Notes: generated from the sequence alone by a model not told the origin. A DNA stretch of 64,000 nucleotides from Pseudomonas turukhanskensis (GCF_027922365.1 NZ_BSFN01000021.1:1-64000); one strand, 5' to 3'; positions 24,212 to 33,020 are shown, counted from the stretch's first letter. Numbers and translations: made by a program.

Positions 24212-24313
24212 CGGGCGGCACATCCGGGTGCCGCGGGCAGTGTATGCAGTAAATCCTGGCGTTCGAGTTTCGTGAACTATCGACGGGTTGGATTGCAGTT
24301 AACGGTTCGGCCG

Positions 24314-25996
24314 CTAGCGTTCGTGAACATAAGTCCCCGGCGATGCCTCACCCGGTGTATAGCTTTTATTGCCCAGGGTAGCCGGTGCTTTTTTCAGTTT
24401 GCCGGAACGATCCGCCAGCCACTTTTGCCAGTGCAGCCACCACGAGTCGGTGTGCTTGGTGGCGTCTTCCTGCCAGGATTTGGGGCAGTCCGGCAGCTCG
24501 CCCTCGCTGGTGGAGAAACGCGCTTTGGGGTTGCCCGGTGGGTTGAGAATGCTCTGGATATGTCCGCTGTTTGACAGCACGAACTCGATCTTGCCGCCGA
24601 ACAGGCGGGCCGATCGGTAGCAGGCTTCCCACGGGGTGATGTGGTCGTTGGTGCCAGCCAGGCTGAAGATATCGGCGGTGACTTTTTTCAGATCGATCGG
24701 CGTGCCGCAGACTTCCAGCGCATCGGCGCGGGTGAGCGGGTTGGTTTTGAACAGCTCGATCAGATCGCCATGGAACGCAGCCGGCAAACGCGTGGTGTCG
24801 TTGTTCCAGTAGAGGATGTCGAACACCGGCGGCTCGTTGCCGAGCAGGTAGTTATTCACCCAGTAGTTCCAGATCAGGTCGTTGGGCCGCATCCAGGCAA
24901 ATACCTTGGCCATGTCGCTGCCCTCCAGCACACCGGCCTGATAGGAACGGCGCTTGGCGGCTTCGAGAGTCTGCTCGTTGACGAACAGGGCCACCTGGGT
25001 ATCGAGCTTGGTGTCGAGCACGCTTACCAGCAGGGTCAGGGCATTGACCTTCTTCTCGCCGATGGCCTGGTAGTGGCCGAGCAGGGCCGCGGTGGTAATG
25101 CCGCCGGAGCAGGCGCCGAGCATGTTCACGTCTTTGCTGCCGGTGATGGCCAGGATCACGTCGATGGCTTCTTTCAGCGCCTCGATATAGGTCGACAGGC
25201 CCCACTCGCGCTGCGCCTTGGTCGGGTTGCGCCAGCTGACGATAAAGGTCTGGATGCCGTTGCGCAGGCAGAAGCGCGCCAGGCTTTTTTCCTGCGACAG
25301 GTCGAACACGTAGAACTTGTTGATCTGCGGCGGCACCACCAGCAGCGGGCGTTCGTGTACTTGCTCGGTGGTCGGCTTGTACTGGATGAGCTCCAGCAGG
25401 TTGTTGCGAAACACCACCGAGCCTTCGCTCAAGGCCAGGTTTTTGCCGACCTCGAAGGCGTCCATGTTCACTTGGCTGGGCATGCCGCCGTTGTTCACCA
25501 AGTCTTTGGCCAGGTGGCCGAGACCATCGAGCAGGCTCTTGCCGCCGGTTTCGAAGAAGCGTTTGAGCGCTGCCGGGTTGGCCATGCTGTTGCTCGGCGC
25601 CATGGCTTCGGTGAGCAGGTTGATCACGAAGTGACCGCGGCTGATATCCGTCTCCGACAGGTTGCTGTGCTCGACCCAGCTGTGCAGTTCTTTGCGCCAG
25701 GCCAGGTAGCTTTGCAGGTAGCGCTTGTACAGAGGGTTCTGGCTCCAGGCCGGGTCGGCGAAACGTTTGTCGCCCACTTCGGATTCCAGGTCGGAACTGC
25801 CGAGGATGACGTTCTTCAATTCGATGCCCAGGTGGGCAAGGTGCTTGGCGCTGTGCAGGGGTTGCTTGTAGGCCTGCGCCAGAATCATGCGGGCAGAAGC
25901 GAGAATGTCTTTGCCCCGCAGGCCAATAACAGGATTGAGCCCTAGGGTGTTGTCCGAGGCCTGGCGTTGCAGGTCTTCATTATTTTTGTTGCTCAT
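24314..25996 (-). CDS. phaC1: Class II poly(3-hydroxyalkanoate) polymerase 1
   Basis: 560 residues from the ATG at 25996 (MSNKNNEDLQ), which has a GGAG ribosome site; longer frames upstream run through the leader and are not used. The box GACSGG carries the catalytic Cys296. Asp is in AGTNDHITPW and His in SNSGHIQSILNPPGNPK. It is the main medium-chain PHA synthase, first gene of phaC1-phaZ-phaC2-phaD. The 270-base leader contains a 16-base palindrome and must hold the PhaD-responsive promoter. Confidence 0.96.
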   Translation of the reverse strand: MSNKNNEDLQRQASDNTLGLNPVIGLRGKDILASARMILAQAYKQPLHSAKHLAHLGIELKNVILGSSDLESEVGDKRFADPAWSQNPLYKRYLQSYLAWRKELHSWVEHSNLSETDISRGHFVINLLTEAMAPSNSMANPAALKRFFETGGKSLLDGLGHLAKDLVNNGGMPSQVNMDAFEVGKNLALSEGSVVFRNNLLELIQYKPTTEQVHERPLLVVPPQINKFYVFDLSQEKSLARFCLRNGIQTFIVSWRNPTKAQREWGLSTYIEALKEAIDVILAITGSKDVNMLGACSGGITTAALLGHYQAIGEKKVNALTLLVSVLDTKLDTQVALFVNEQTLEAAKRRSYQAGVLEGSDMAKVFAWMRPNDLIWNYWVNNYLLGNEPPVFDILYWNNDTTRLPAAFHGDLIELFKTNPLTRADALEVCGTPIDLKKVTADIFSLAGTNDHITPWEACYRSARLFGGKIEFVLSNSGHIQSILNPPGNPKARFSTSEGELPDCPKSWQEDATKHTDSWWLHWQKWLADRSGKLKKAPATLGNKSYTPGEASPGTYVHER

Positions 25997-26088
25997 CAAC
26001 GACGCTCCATTGTCCTGAGGCTGATACCGGCATGCTGCTGTGCGCGGACACAGGGCGTTAGCGCCTAGTACTGCTCGGGTTACCGGGG

Positions 26089-26104
26089 GCGGAGCTAGCT
26101 CCGC
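26089..26104. promoter_or_regulatory. Perfect 16-base palindrome in the phaC1 leader
   Basis: GCGGAGCTAGCTCCGC is self-complementary and lies 93 bases upstream of the phaC1 start. A GGCGTTAGCGCC hairpin is a few tens of bases nearer the gene. These could be a protein-binding site or an mRNA hairpin; I do not know the PhaD operator well enough to call it. Confidence 0.45.
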
Positions 26105-26267
26105 TTCATTCATTGCATCTGACACAGTCAAATGCACGGAACCTGCCAGGTAATTGGTTACCCGAGTTTCAGCGTTTGCGCAAGCAGGCCAGTCACTTGG
26201 CCAAGCGCAGCGGGGAGTATGCCGAGGGAGTTTAGAAAGTTCGCCCTAACCTGCTCGAAGGGTCGAG

Positions 26268-26639
26268 CTAGAGCATCAGCTTGACCACGGACTCGGCCGG
26301 ATCGCGGGACTTTCCGGCGCGTGCAAGCTCTTGAAGATAATCGGCCCAGAGTTCGTCCTGACGTTGCGCCAGTTGCTCCAGGTAGTCCCAGGTGAACAAT
26401 CCGCTGTCATGCCCGTCGTCGAAGCACAACTTTAGTGCGTACTGCCCGGCCGGTTCGATCTTGCTCAAACCTACGCCCAGTTTGCCGAATTGCAGAATCG
26501 GTTTGCCGTGGCCCTGTACTTCGGCCGACGGCGAATGCACGCGCAAAAACTCCGCCGGCAATGTGTAGCTTTCATCGCCGTATTTCAGGGAGAGGGTTTT
26601 CGAGGCCTTGTGCAGCTCGATGGCCGAGGGGATACGCAT
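26268..26639 (-). CDS. DUF971 (gamma-butyrobetaine hydroxylase N-terminal-like) protein
   Basis: 123 residues. The DUF971 pattern is LHKASKTLSLKYGDESYTLPAEFLRVHSPSAEV with YALKLCFDDGHDSGLFTWDYL, a small zinc-ribbon-like domain found alone in bacteria and at the N-terminus of eukaryotic BBOX1. The zinc Cys and His are mostly absent here except the DDGHDSGLF strand. Function is unproven; links to iron-sulfur or metal handling have been suggested. Gene order hslV-hslU-DUF971-phaC1 is conserved in Pseudomonas. Confidence 0.88.
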   Translation of the reverse strand: MRIPSAIELHKASKTLSLKYGDESYTLPAEFLRVHSPSAEVQGHGKPILQFGKLGVGLSKIEPAGQYALKLCFDDGHDSGLFTWDYLEQLAQRQDELWADYLQELARAGKSRDPAESVVKLML

Positions 26640-26683
26640 GGTGGATGTGCTCTGAACGTAGCGGGCCGGGGCGATCTTTTATC

Positions 26684-26746
26684 GTAGGAGCCAGCTTGCT
26701 GGCGAACCCTGAAGACAAAGGGCTTCGCCAGCAAGCTGGCTCCTAC
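26684..26746. repeat. Exact REP-like inverted repeat (family GTAGGAGCCAGC)
   Basis: Two perfectly complementary 23-base arms (26684-26706 and 26724-26746) are separated by 17 bases. It lies just after hslU, before DUF971, and could form a very stable hairpin in the transcript. The arm is identical to 12115-12137. Confidence 0.85.
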
Positions 26747-26760
26747 GGGAGTCGCGGGGG

Positions 26761-28101
26761 TTAGAGAATATAGCGCGACAGGTCTTCGTCTTGCGCCAAC
26801 TCGCCGAGGTGGCTGTTCACGTACTCGGCGTCGATGCTGATGGCCTCGCCATTCTGGCTGCCGGCGAGGTCCCCGGCACTGAACGACACTTCTTCCAGCA
26901 AACGTTCAAGCAGCGTGTGCAAGCGACGGGCACCGATGTTTTCGGTTTTTTCGTTTACCTGCCAGGCGATTTCGGCCAGACGCTTGATGCCGTCGGCGGC
27001 GAATTCGATGCTCAGTCCTTCGGTTTGCAGTAGCTCGCGGTACTGCTCGGTGAGCGAGGCGTGCGGCTCGGTGAGGATGCGCTCGAAGTCATTCGGGGTC
27101 AGGGCTTTGAGCTCCACGCGAATCGGCAGCCGGCCTTGCAGCTCGGGCACCAGGTCGCTGGGCTTGCTCAGGTGAAACGCGCCAGAGGCGATAAACAGGA
27201 TGTGGTCGGTTTTGACCATGCCCAGCTTGGTATTCACCGTGCAGCCTTCAATCAGCGGCAGCAAATCGCGCTGTACGCCTTCGCGCGATACATCGGCGCC
27301 GCCCACGTTGCCGCGCTTGGCCACTTTGTCGATTTCGTCGATAAACACGATGCCGTGCTGCTCGACAGCTTCCAGAGCCTGGGCCTTCAATTCCTCTTCG
27401 TTGACCAGGCGCGCAGCCTCTTCGTCGCGTACCAGTTTCAGTGCTTCTTTCACTTTCAGCTTGCGGGCTTTCTTCTTGCCCTTGCCCATGGTGGAGAACA
27501 GGTTCTGCAACTGATTGGTCATTTCCTCCATGCCGGGCGGGGCCATGATTTCCACGCCGCCGGGCAAGTCGGCTATTTCGATTTCAATTTCTTTGTCGTC
27601 CAGTTGGCCTTCGCGCAGGCGCTTGCGGAACAGCTGGCGAGTGTTGGAGTCGTTGCTCGGTGTCTGGTCTTCGTTGAAGCCCACGCGCGCCGGTGGCAGC
27701 AAGGCATCAAGGATGCGGTCTTCGGCGGCGTCTTCGGCACGGTGACGGACTTTGACCATCTCCTGCTCGCGCAGCATCTTGATCGCGGCATCGGCGAGGT
27801 CGCGGATGATCGATTCGACGTCACGGCCAACGTAACCGACCTCAGTGAACTTGGTGGCTTCCACTTTCAGAAATGGCGCGTTGGCCAGCTTGGCCAGACG
27901 GCGGGCGATTTCGGTTTTACCAACGCCAGTCGGGCCGATCATCAAAATGTTCTTCGGTGTGACCTCGGCACGCAGCTCGGCAGGCAGCTGCATGCGGCGC
28001 CAGCGGTTACGAAGGGCAATGGCAACGGCACGCTTGGCTTCGTCCTGGCCGATGATATGGCGGCTCAGTTCGTGAACAATTTCGCGGGGAGTCATGGGCA
28101 T
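26761..28101 (-). CDS. hslU: HslUV protease ATPase subunit HslU
   Basis: 446 residues, AAA+ unfoldase. Walker A is GPTGVGKT (56-63), Walker B IVFIDEIDK, and the sensor and C-terminal parts are RLHTLLERLLEEVSF and DLSRYIL; the exposed C-terminus docks into HslV. The I-domain (about 130-230) is present. The complex degrades misfolded proteins after heat shock. hslV is 16 bases upstream on the same strand, and both are served by the sigma-32 promoter at 28694. Confidence 0.96.
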   Translation of the reverse strand: MPMTPREIVHELSRHIIGQDEAKRAVAIALRNRWRRMQLPAELRAEVTPKNILMIGPTGVGKTEIARRLAKLANAPFLKVEATKFTEVGYVGRDVESIIRDLADAAIKMLREQEMVKVRHRAEDAAEDRILDALLPPARVGFNEDQTPSNDSNTRQLFRKRLREGQLDDKEIEIEIADLPGGVEIMAPPGMEEMTNQLQNLFSTMGKGKKKARKLKVKEALKLVRDEEAARLVNEEELKAQALEAVEQHGIVFIDEIDKVAKRGNVGGADVSREGVQRDLLPLIEGCTVNTKLGMVKTDHILFIASGAFHLSKPSDLVPELQGRLPIRVELKALTPNDFERILTEPHASLTEQYRELLQTEGLSIEFAADGIKRLAEIAWQVNEKTENIGARRLHTLLERLLEEVSFSAGDLAGSQNGEAISIDAEYVNSHLGELAQDEDLSRYIL

Positions 28102-28117
28102 GGAAATGGTCGGGGCC

Positions 28118-28648
28118 TCAGACAGCGAGGTCCAGCTCCTCGATAGTCAGGTTGTGATTGGTAAATACGCAGATATCGCCGGCGATACCCAATGCGGTTT
28201 CGGCCACTTCGCGGGCGCTGAGTTCGCTGTGCATCAGCAGGGCGCGGGCGGCGGCCTGAGCGTACGGGCCGCCGGAGCCCATGGCGATCAGGCCGTCTTC
28301 GGGCTCAACCACATCGCCGTTACCGGTAATGATCAGGGAGGCGTCTTTGTTGGCGACCGCCAACATGGCTTCCAGACGGCTCAGGGAGCGGTCGGTGCGC
28401 CATTCTTTGGCCAGCTCTACGGCGGCACGCACCAGATGGCCCTGGTGTTTCTCAAGTTGCCCTTCGAAGCGTTCGAACAGGGTGAAGGCGTCGGCAGTAG
28501 CGCCGGCAAAACCGGCAATCACCTGGCCGTGGTACAGGCGACGAACTTTTTTCGCGTTGCCTTTCATCACGGTGTTGCCGAGGGAAACCTGGCCGTCGCC
28601 GCCCATGACGACTTTGCCGTGGCGACGAACTGAAACGATGGTGGTCAA
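28118..28648 (-). CDS. hslV: HslUV protease proteolytic subunit HslV
   Basis: 176 residues, Ntn hydrolase. After Met1, Thr2 is the catalytic nucleophile (MTTIVSVRR), and GAATADAF-type sequence (FAGATADAFTLFERFE) and GNGDVVEP are family features. It forms the two-ring proteolytic core activated by HslU. First gene of the operon, with a heat-shock promoter 46-75 bases upstream. Confidence 0.96.
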   Translation of the reverse strand: MTTIVSVRRHGKVVMGGDGQVSLGNTVMKGNAKKVRRLYHGQVIAGFAGATADAFTLFERFEGQLEKHQGHLVRAAVELAKEWRTDRSLSRLEAMLAVANKDASLIITGNGDVVEPEDGLIAMGSGGPYAQAAARALLMHSELSAREVAETALGIAGDICVFTNHNLTIEELDLAV

Positions 28649-28693
28649 GGAAGAGTCTCCACGCTGGGGGCGAAAGTGCCCTAGTGAAAACTC

Positions 28694-28721
28694 ATATGGG
28701 GGGAGGTCACTGGCATTTCAA
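28694..28721 (-). promoter_or_regulatory. Sigma-32 heat-shock promoter of hslVU
   Basis: On the minus strand a TTGAAA -35 box (28716-28721) is followed after 14 bases by CCCCATAT (28694-28701), close to the consensus CTTGAAA-N(11-16)-CCCCATnT. It lies 46-73 bases upstream of the hslV start. Confidence 0.8.
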
Positions 28722-28822
28722 CCGCGGATGACAAACGCACGGGAGTTGGCGGTTTGTCAGATTGTTTCGGTAGGGGCAGCAGGAAATTGCCGCAGGCAAT
28801 CTCCGCTGCCGGGGCGAAGGCG

Positions 28823-29090
28823 TTATTGGCGCGTCCAGGCCATCTGCCAGTGCGAGCCGGTGCCAGGTTCGTACTGGGTGGCGCCGGTGCTCCATTGCAC
28901 GCAATAACCACTGTAGGGGAAGGGTTTGCAGGTGTAGGTGTTGCCGTCGCGCGCCAGAACTTTGGTTCCGGCCTTGTAGCTCTTCAGACCGTTGGGGAAC
29001 ACAAAGTCATGGCCACCGGTAACAGGTGCTTCGATGGTGAAGCGGTGGGTCTTCTGCAGTGGTTCACCTTTCTCAGGTTGGCCATCACCA
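28823..29090 (-). pseudogene. Out-of-frame C-terminal carbohydrate-binding module of the LPMO
   Basis: In the frame one base back from the LPMO frame the sequence reads GDGQPEKGEPLQKTHRFTIE, then FPNGLKSYKAGTKVLARDGN, CKPFPYSGYCVQW and a Trp-rich end SHWQMAWTRQ, stopping with TAA at 28823-28825. The Y-x-x-G-x-x-V and W/C spacing is that of the small CBM5/12-like chitin-binding domain found at the end of GbpA-type proteins. It has no start of its own, so it is expressed only if the frame is restored or the ribosome slips back one base. Confidence 0.8.
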
Positions 29091-30330
29091 CCAGGTCGTA
29101 GATACCGCCTGCGGGGTTGTCCAGGGTGAGCATCATGTGGGGCGATGTGGAGCCTTCGGCGCTTTGCTGGTGGGCCACACTTTCACCTTTGGCGTTGAAC
29201 ACCGTGGCGCTGACGGTATAAGGCCCGCCTTGGGTCAGGGCATTGAAGTGCAACTGGGTTTTGCCGCCCTGGACGTTGTAGGTGTCTTGCAACCCATCCA
29301 GAGACAGGCTGCCGATGTTGCCTGGCTGGGCCTGCACTTTCTGGATCTCCACGCGAACCACGTCACTGCCAGTCTCGGCGTAGACAGTGTTTTTGCCGTA
29401 GTTGGGTACCACTTCATTGCTGCTGTTGAGCTCGCCCATCAAGTAGCCAGCGTTGGCCTTCGCCACTTTTTGCGCCAGCAAAAATGGCCAGGTGTTTTCC
29501 TGTGCCTGCTCGGCGCTGTCGATGGTCAGCGTGGTTTGCCGGTTGGTTTGTTCGCCTTGTGCAGTGAACACGCGGGTCGTGATGGAATCGCCAACTTGCA
29601 GGGCTTCAGGCTGCACGACGCCGATGTTTTTCCAGGCGGCTACGGGAGCCGTGGCGCCAGGTGGGTTAGCTGCGCCACTGATGTTGACGTCAATCACTTG
29701 GTAGAACGTGGCGGCAGTGTCGGCAATTTTCCATGTGGCGAGTACCACGTGATAGCCGCTGCGGTCGGCGGGGATATTGACGGTGTGCGTACTGGTACCG
29801 CCGCTCGGGGGCCGCACGCCGTGTGCGTCCTGGTGCAGCAATGGAGTGAGCTCGAAGGCGTCGCGTGTCAGCGGCTGATTGGGGTTCCAGTCCTTTTTGG
29901 TGATGTAGAACTGGTGGTACGCCGTGGCGTGGCCGGCGGTATAGCGCCAGGTAAAGGTGTTGGGGCCAGGCTTTAGCAAGTTTTTGGCCCAGCGTGTGGC
30001 GGTCTGTTCATTGAGTTGGCCAAACGCGGCCATACCGCCAGCGGCGATGGTGGCGTCGGCTGGGCCGCACTGGGTGAAGTCACCAGCGCAATAGGCGCCA
30101 TGGTAGTGATGGTTGACCGACGGGCCGTACTCGATGCTTTGTGGCTCGTAGGCGACGCTGCCGCACAGGCTGTTCTGGTTGCCGGCTACGGCGGTGCATA
30201 ACACCGCGCGGGATTTGGGTTGTTCCACGTAGCCGTGGGCATTGGCGTGCTGGGCGCCAAGGCTGGCCAGGGTGATAACGGTGAGGAGGGGAAGTACGCG
30301 CGAGGGTTGGCGTAACGGAGCGTTCGGCAT
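28984..30330 (-). CDS. AA10 lytic polysaccharide monooxygenase (GbpA-like), frameshifted near its end
   Basis: The open frame gives 448 residues. The signal peptide ends ANA at 31, so the mature protein starts at His32 (HGYVEQP), and His134 in TAGHATAYHQF completes the copper histidine brace; ATFYQVIDV supplies the axial Phe. Domain 1 (32-220) oxidises crystalline chitin. Residues about 230-340 match the GbpA second domain, and 345-420 a third module. The last 29 residues, after DLVVM, are not family-like, because the true C-terminal chitin-binding module continues in another frame (separate entry). One added base near 29085-29096 would restore a protein of about 500 residues. Either a mutation or a sequence error. 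Confidence 0.88.
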   Translation of the reverse strand: MPNAPLRQPSRVLPLLTVITLASLGAQHANAHGYVEQPKSRAVLCTAVAGNQNSLCGSVAYEPQSIEYGPSVNHHYHGAYCAGDFTQCGPADATIAAGGMAAFGQLNEQTATRWAKNLLKPGPNTFTWRYTAGHATAYHQFYITKKDWNPNQPLTRDAFELTPLLHQDAHGVRPPSGGTSTHTVNIPADRSGYHVVLATWKIADTAATFYQVIDVNISGAANPPGATAPVAAWKNIGVVQPEALQVGDSITTRVFTAQGEQTNRQTTLTIDSAEQAQENTWPFLLAQKVAKANAGYLMGELNSSNEVVPNYGKNTVYAETGSDVVRVEIQKVQAQPGNIGSLSLDGLQDTYNVQGGKTQLHFNALTQGGPYTVSATVFNAKGESVAHQQSAEGSTSPHMMLTLDNPAGGIYDLVVMANLRKVNHCRRPTASPSKHLLPVAMTLCSPTV

Positions 30331-30458
30331 AGGAAGCGACCTTTTGGAAAAAGAGGGCGCTCGGGTTTAAGGCGTTAACTGTTGATTGTTTCAGTCGCCG
30401 CGGTTTTAGGCCCGAGCGGTCATCACTATGTCGCTCGGTACGCAGGCTTAATGTAGGA

Positions 30459-30481
30459 AGCCGCCCACGAAGCGGGCGGCT
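30459..30481 (-). terminator. Hairpin after the SPOR-domain gene
   Basis: AGCCGCCC and GGGCGGCT pair over eight bases around a seven-base loop just after the SPOR gene stop. No U-tract follows on the minus strand, so termination is uncertain; it may be another REP-like element (it begins GTAGGAAG). Confidence 0.4.
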
Positions 30482-30501
30482 CGGTTGCTGCGTAGGGTGG
30501 C

Positions 30502-31182
30502 TTATCGCCCTTGACGCTGTTGCAGCAGCAGATTGCTGAAGCCGCTACCGGCCAGTTTTTTCTGCGCAGCCGTAAGTTGCTCACGGTTGCTGAAGGGGCC
30601 GACCAATACGCGGTACCAGGTTTCATCGCGGACCATGCCGGACTCCACCTGCACGTCCTGGCCGAGCAGAATGATCTGCGCGCGAACCTTGTCGGCGTCG
30701 TCCTGCTTTCTGAACGAGCCTGCTTGCAGGAAGTACTGGGTGACCGCTGCTTTCACCGCAGTAGGCAATGGCGGCGGCGTTTCACCTTTGAGCGCGGCTT
30801 CGGCGCGGGCTGCGTCGGCCTTGGCCAATTCGGCCGGGGAGGCCGGTGGCGGCGTTTGCTCAGGCACGGCTTCAGGCGGCACGATCACTTCCGATTCGGG
30901 TAGCAGCGTATAGAAGTCGTACTTGGGTTTGACCGGTGCATTGGGCGTCGGTGTGTTGCTGTTTGCCGGCGCCTTGGGGGCTACGGCGGTTTTGGTCGCT
31001 TTGTCGTCCGGCTTTTCGCGCTGGATTTCCTTGCGCCCAGGCTCAAGCTTCATCAGCAACACGATAAAGGCGCCGATAGCCAGGCCGCACGCCAGCCAGA
31101 TCCAACCAGGGACCGGACGTTTTGGCGGGGCTTGGTAGCGGCTGGCGCCGCGCTTGGGTGCAGGTTTTTTCTTGGCCGCCAA
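30502..31182 (-). CDS. SPOR-domain (FtsN-like) membrane protein
   Basis: 226 residues. A short basic cytoplasmic part (AAKKKPAPKRGASRY) leads to one membrane helix (about 25-45), a Pro/Ala-rich periplasmic linker (about 48-145) and a C-terminal SPOR domain (QYFLQAGSFRKQDDADKVRAQ, WYRVLVGPFSNREQL). This is the layout of FtsN, which binds denuded peptidoglycan at the division septum. It follows argS by one base, the place where Pseudomonas codes its FtsN-like protein, but I give no symbol because several SPOR proteins share this layout. Confidence 0.85.
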   Translation of the reverse strand: MAAKKKPAPKRGASRYQAPPKRPVPGWIWLACGLAIGAFIVLLMKLEPGRKEIQREKPDDKATKTAVAPKAPANSNTPTPNAPVKPKYDFYTLLPESEVIVPPEAVPEQTPPPASPAELAKADAARAEAALKGETPPPLPTAVKAAVTQYFLQAGSFRKQDDADKVRAQIILLGQDVQVESGMVRDETWYRVLVGPFSNREQLTAAQKKLAGSGFSNLLLQQRQGR

Positions 31183-31183
31183 C

Positions 31184-32923
31184 TTACATACGCTCCAGGG
31201 TTTCCAGACCCAGCAGTTCCAGACCTTGCTTGAGGGTTCGCCCGGTCAGGGCGGCCAGGCGTAGGCGGCTTTGCTGGGTGGTCGGATCCTCGGCGGCGAG
31301 GATCGGGCAGTGTTCGTAGAAGCTGGAGAACAAACCAGCCAGTTCATACAGGTAGGTGCACAGGGTATGCGGGGTGCCTTTGTCGGCAACGTTGCCGAGC
31401 ACTTCGCCGAACTGCGCCAGCTTGGCGGCCAGGTCTTGCTCTGGCGTGGCGTCGAGGCGGATCTGGCCTTCGACCTGATCGTAGCCCTTGCCCAGTTTGC
31501 GGAAGATGCTCACTACACGGGTGTAGGCATACAGCAGATACGGTGCGGTATTGCCTTCGAAGCTGAGCATCTGTTCGAAGTTGAAGCTGTAGTCGCTGGT
31601 GCGGTGTTTGCTTAGGTCGGCGTATTTCACCGAGCCAATGCCCACCACGCGCGCGATGGTGCGCAGCTCGTCTTCGCTGAGTTCGAGGTTCTTTTCCTTG
31701 ACCAGGGCATAGGCGCGTTCTTGCGCTTCGTCCAACAGGTCGATCAGTTTTACCGTACCGCCGTCGCGGGTTTTGAATGGCTTGCCGTCGGCGCCGTTCA
31801 TGGTGCCAAAGCCCATGTGTTCGAGCCGCATGCCGGGGTGTACGAAGCCTGCGCGGCGTGCCACTTCGAATACTTGCTGGAAGTGCAGGGCCTGACGCTG
31901 GTCGACGAAGTACAGCACGCGGTCGGCTTTCAAGACTTGGCTGCGGTAACGCATGGCGGCCAGGTCGGTGGTGGCATACAGATAGCCGCCCCCGGCTTTT
32001 TGCACGATCACCGGCAGCGGGTTGCCTTCGGCATTCTTGAATTCGTCGAGGAATACGCACTGTGCGCCGCTGCTTTCCACCAGCAGACCGGCGCTTTTCA
32101 GGTCAGCCACAACATTGGCCAGGTCGTCGTTATAGGCGCTTTCACCTTTGACGTCGGCCGGGGTCAGTTTGACGTTCAGGCGGTCGTACGCTTTCTGGCA
32201 GTGGGCCAGGGAGATGGCGTTGAAGCTGTGCCACAAGCGCAGACACTCAGGTTCGCCGGCTTGCAGTTGCACGACCAGTTCACGGGCGCGTTCGGCAAAT
32301 TCCGGCGACTCATCGAAACGCTGTTTGGCGGCGCGGTAGAAGCCTTCGAGGTCGGACAGCTCGGTTTCGTTGGCGACCGGGTTTTCCTGCAGGTAGGCCA
32401 GCAGCATGCCGAACTGGGTGCCCCAGTCGCCAACGTGGTTTTGGCGGATGACGGTGTCGCCAAGGAATTCAAGTACGCGCGCAACGCCGTCGCCAATGAT
32501 GGTGGAGCGCAGGTGGCCCACGTGCATTTCCTTGGCAAGGTTCGGCGAGGAGAGGTCGACCACCACGCGCTGCGCCGGACTGCTTTTGCGCACAGCCAGT
32601 TTTTCGTCGGCCAGGGCCAGCTCCAGACGCTGGGCCAGGGCCTGAGTGTCTTGGTAAAAATTGAGGAAGCCTGGGCCGGCGATTTCCACTTTGCTGATTT
32701 GCGCATCGGCAGGCAGGGCGGCAATCAGTTTTTCCGCCAGATCGCGTGGCTTCATGGCCGCAGGCTTGGCCAGCATCATGGCGATGTTGCTGGCGAAATC
32801 ACCGTGGGTTTTATCCTTGGTGTTTTCGACCTGGATCACGGGCGTCAGGCCCTCAGGCAATACGCCGTCGCTGACGAGGCGGGTGAGGGCGTGCTGGATC
32901 AGCTGGCGGATGGTGTCTTTCAT
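31184..32923 (-). CDS. argS: Arginyl-tRNA synthetase
   Basis: 579 residues. The N-terminal Add1 domain is followed by the class I HIGH motif as HVGH (134-137) in SSPNLAKEMHVGHLRST. The DALR anticodon-binding domain ends the protein, with SKHRTSDYSFNFEQMLSFEGNTAPYLLYAY before it, typical of ArgRS. It lacks a KMSKS, replaced by a diffuse loop as usual for the enzyme. The SPOR gene follows directly. Confidence 0.96.
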   Translation of the reverse strand: MKDTIRQLIQHALTRLVSDGVLPEGLTPVIQVENTKDKTHGDFASNIAMMLAKPAAMKPRDLAEKLIAALPADAQISKVEIAGPGFLNFYQDTQALAQRLELALADEKLAVRKSSPAQRVVVDLSSPNLAKEMHVGHLRSTIIGDGVARVLEFLGDTVIRQNHVGDWGTQFGMLLAYLQENPVANETELSDLEGFYRAAKQRFDESPEFAERARELVVQLQAGEPECLRLWHSFNAISLAHCQKAYDRLNVKLTPADVKGESAYNDDLANVVADLKSAGLLVESSGAQCVFLDEFKNAEGNPLPVIVQKAGGGYLYATTDLAAMRYRSQVLKADRVLYFVDQRQALHFQQVFEVARRAGFVHPGMRLEHMGFGTMNGADGKPFKTRDGGTVKLIDLLDEAQERAYALVKEKNLELSEDELRTIARVVGIGSVKYADLSKHRTSDYSFNFEQMLSFEGNTAPYLLYAYTRVVSIFRKLGKGYDQVEGQIRLDATPEQDLAAKLAQFGEVLGNVADKGTPHTLCTYLYELAGLFSSFYEHCPILAAEDPTTQQSRLRLAALTGRTLKQGLELLGLETLERM

Positions 32924-33020
32924 GGTCTGCTCGTACGGCCATCGCGGCGCCGGGGCGTCGGGAGGCGGGTGAAAAGGGGACCATTATCCGTGGCCATGGC
33001 GCTATTGCCAACCGCGCCGC

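Noticed and set aside
20605..26639. pha cluster as a newly acquired island
   Set aside because: Gene order and codon use match the conserved Pseudomonas core, and there is no mobility gene.
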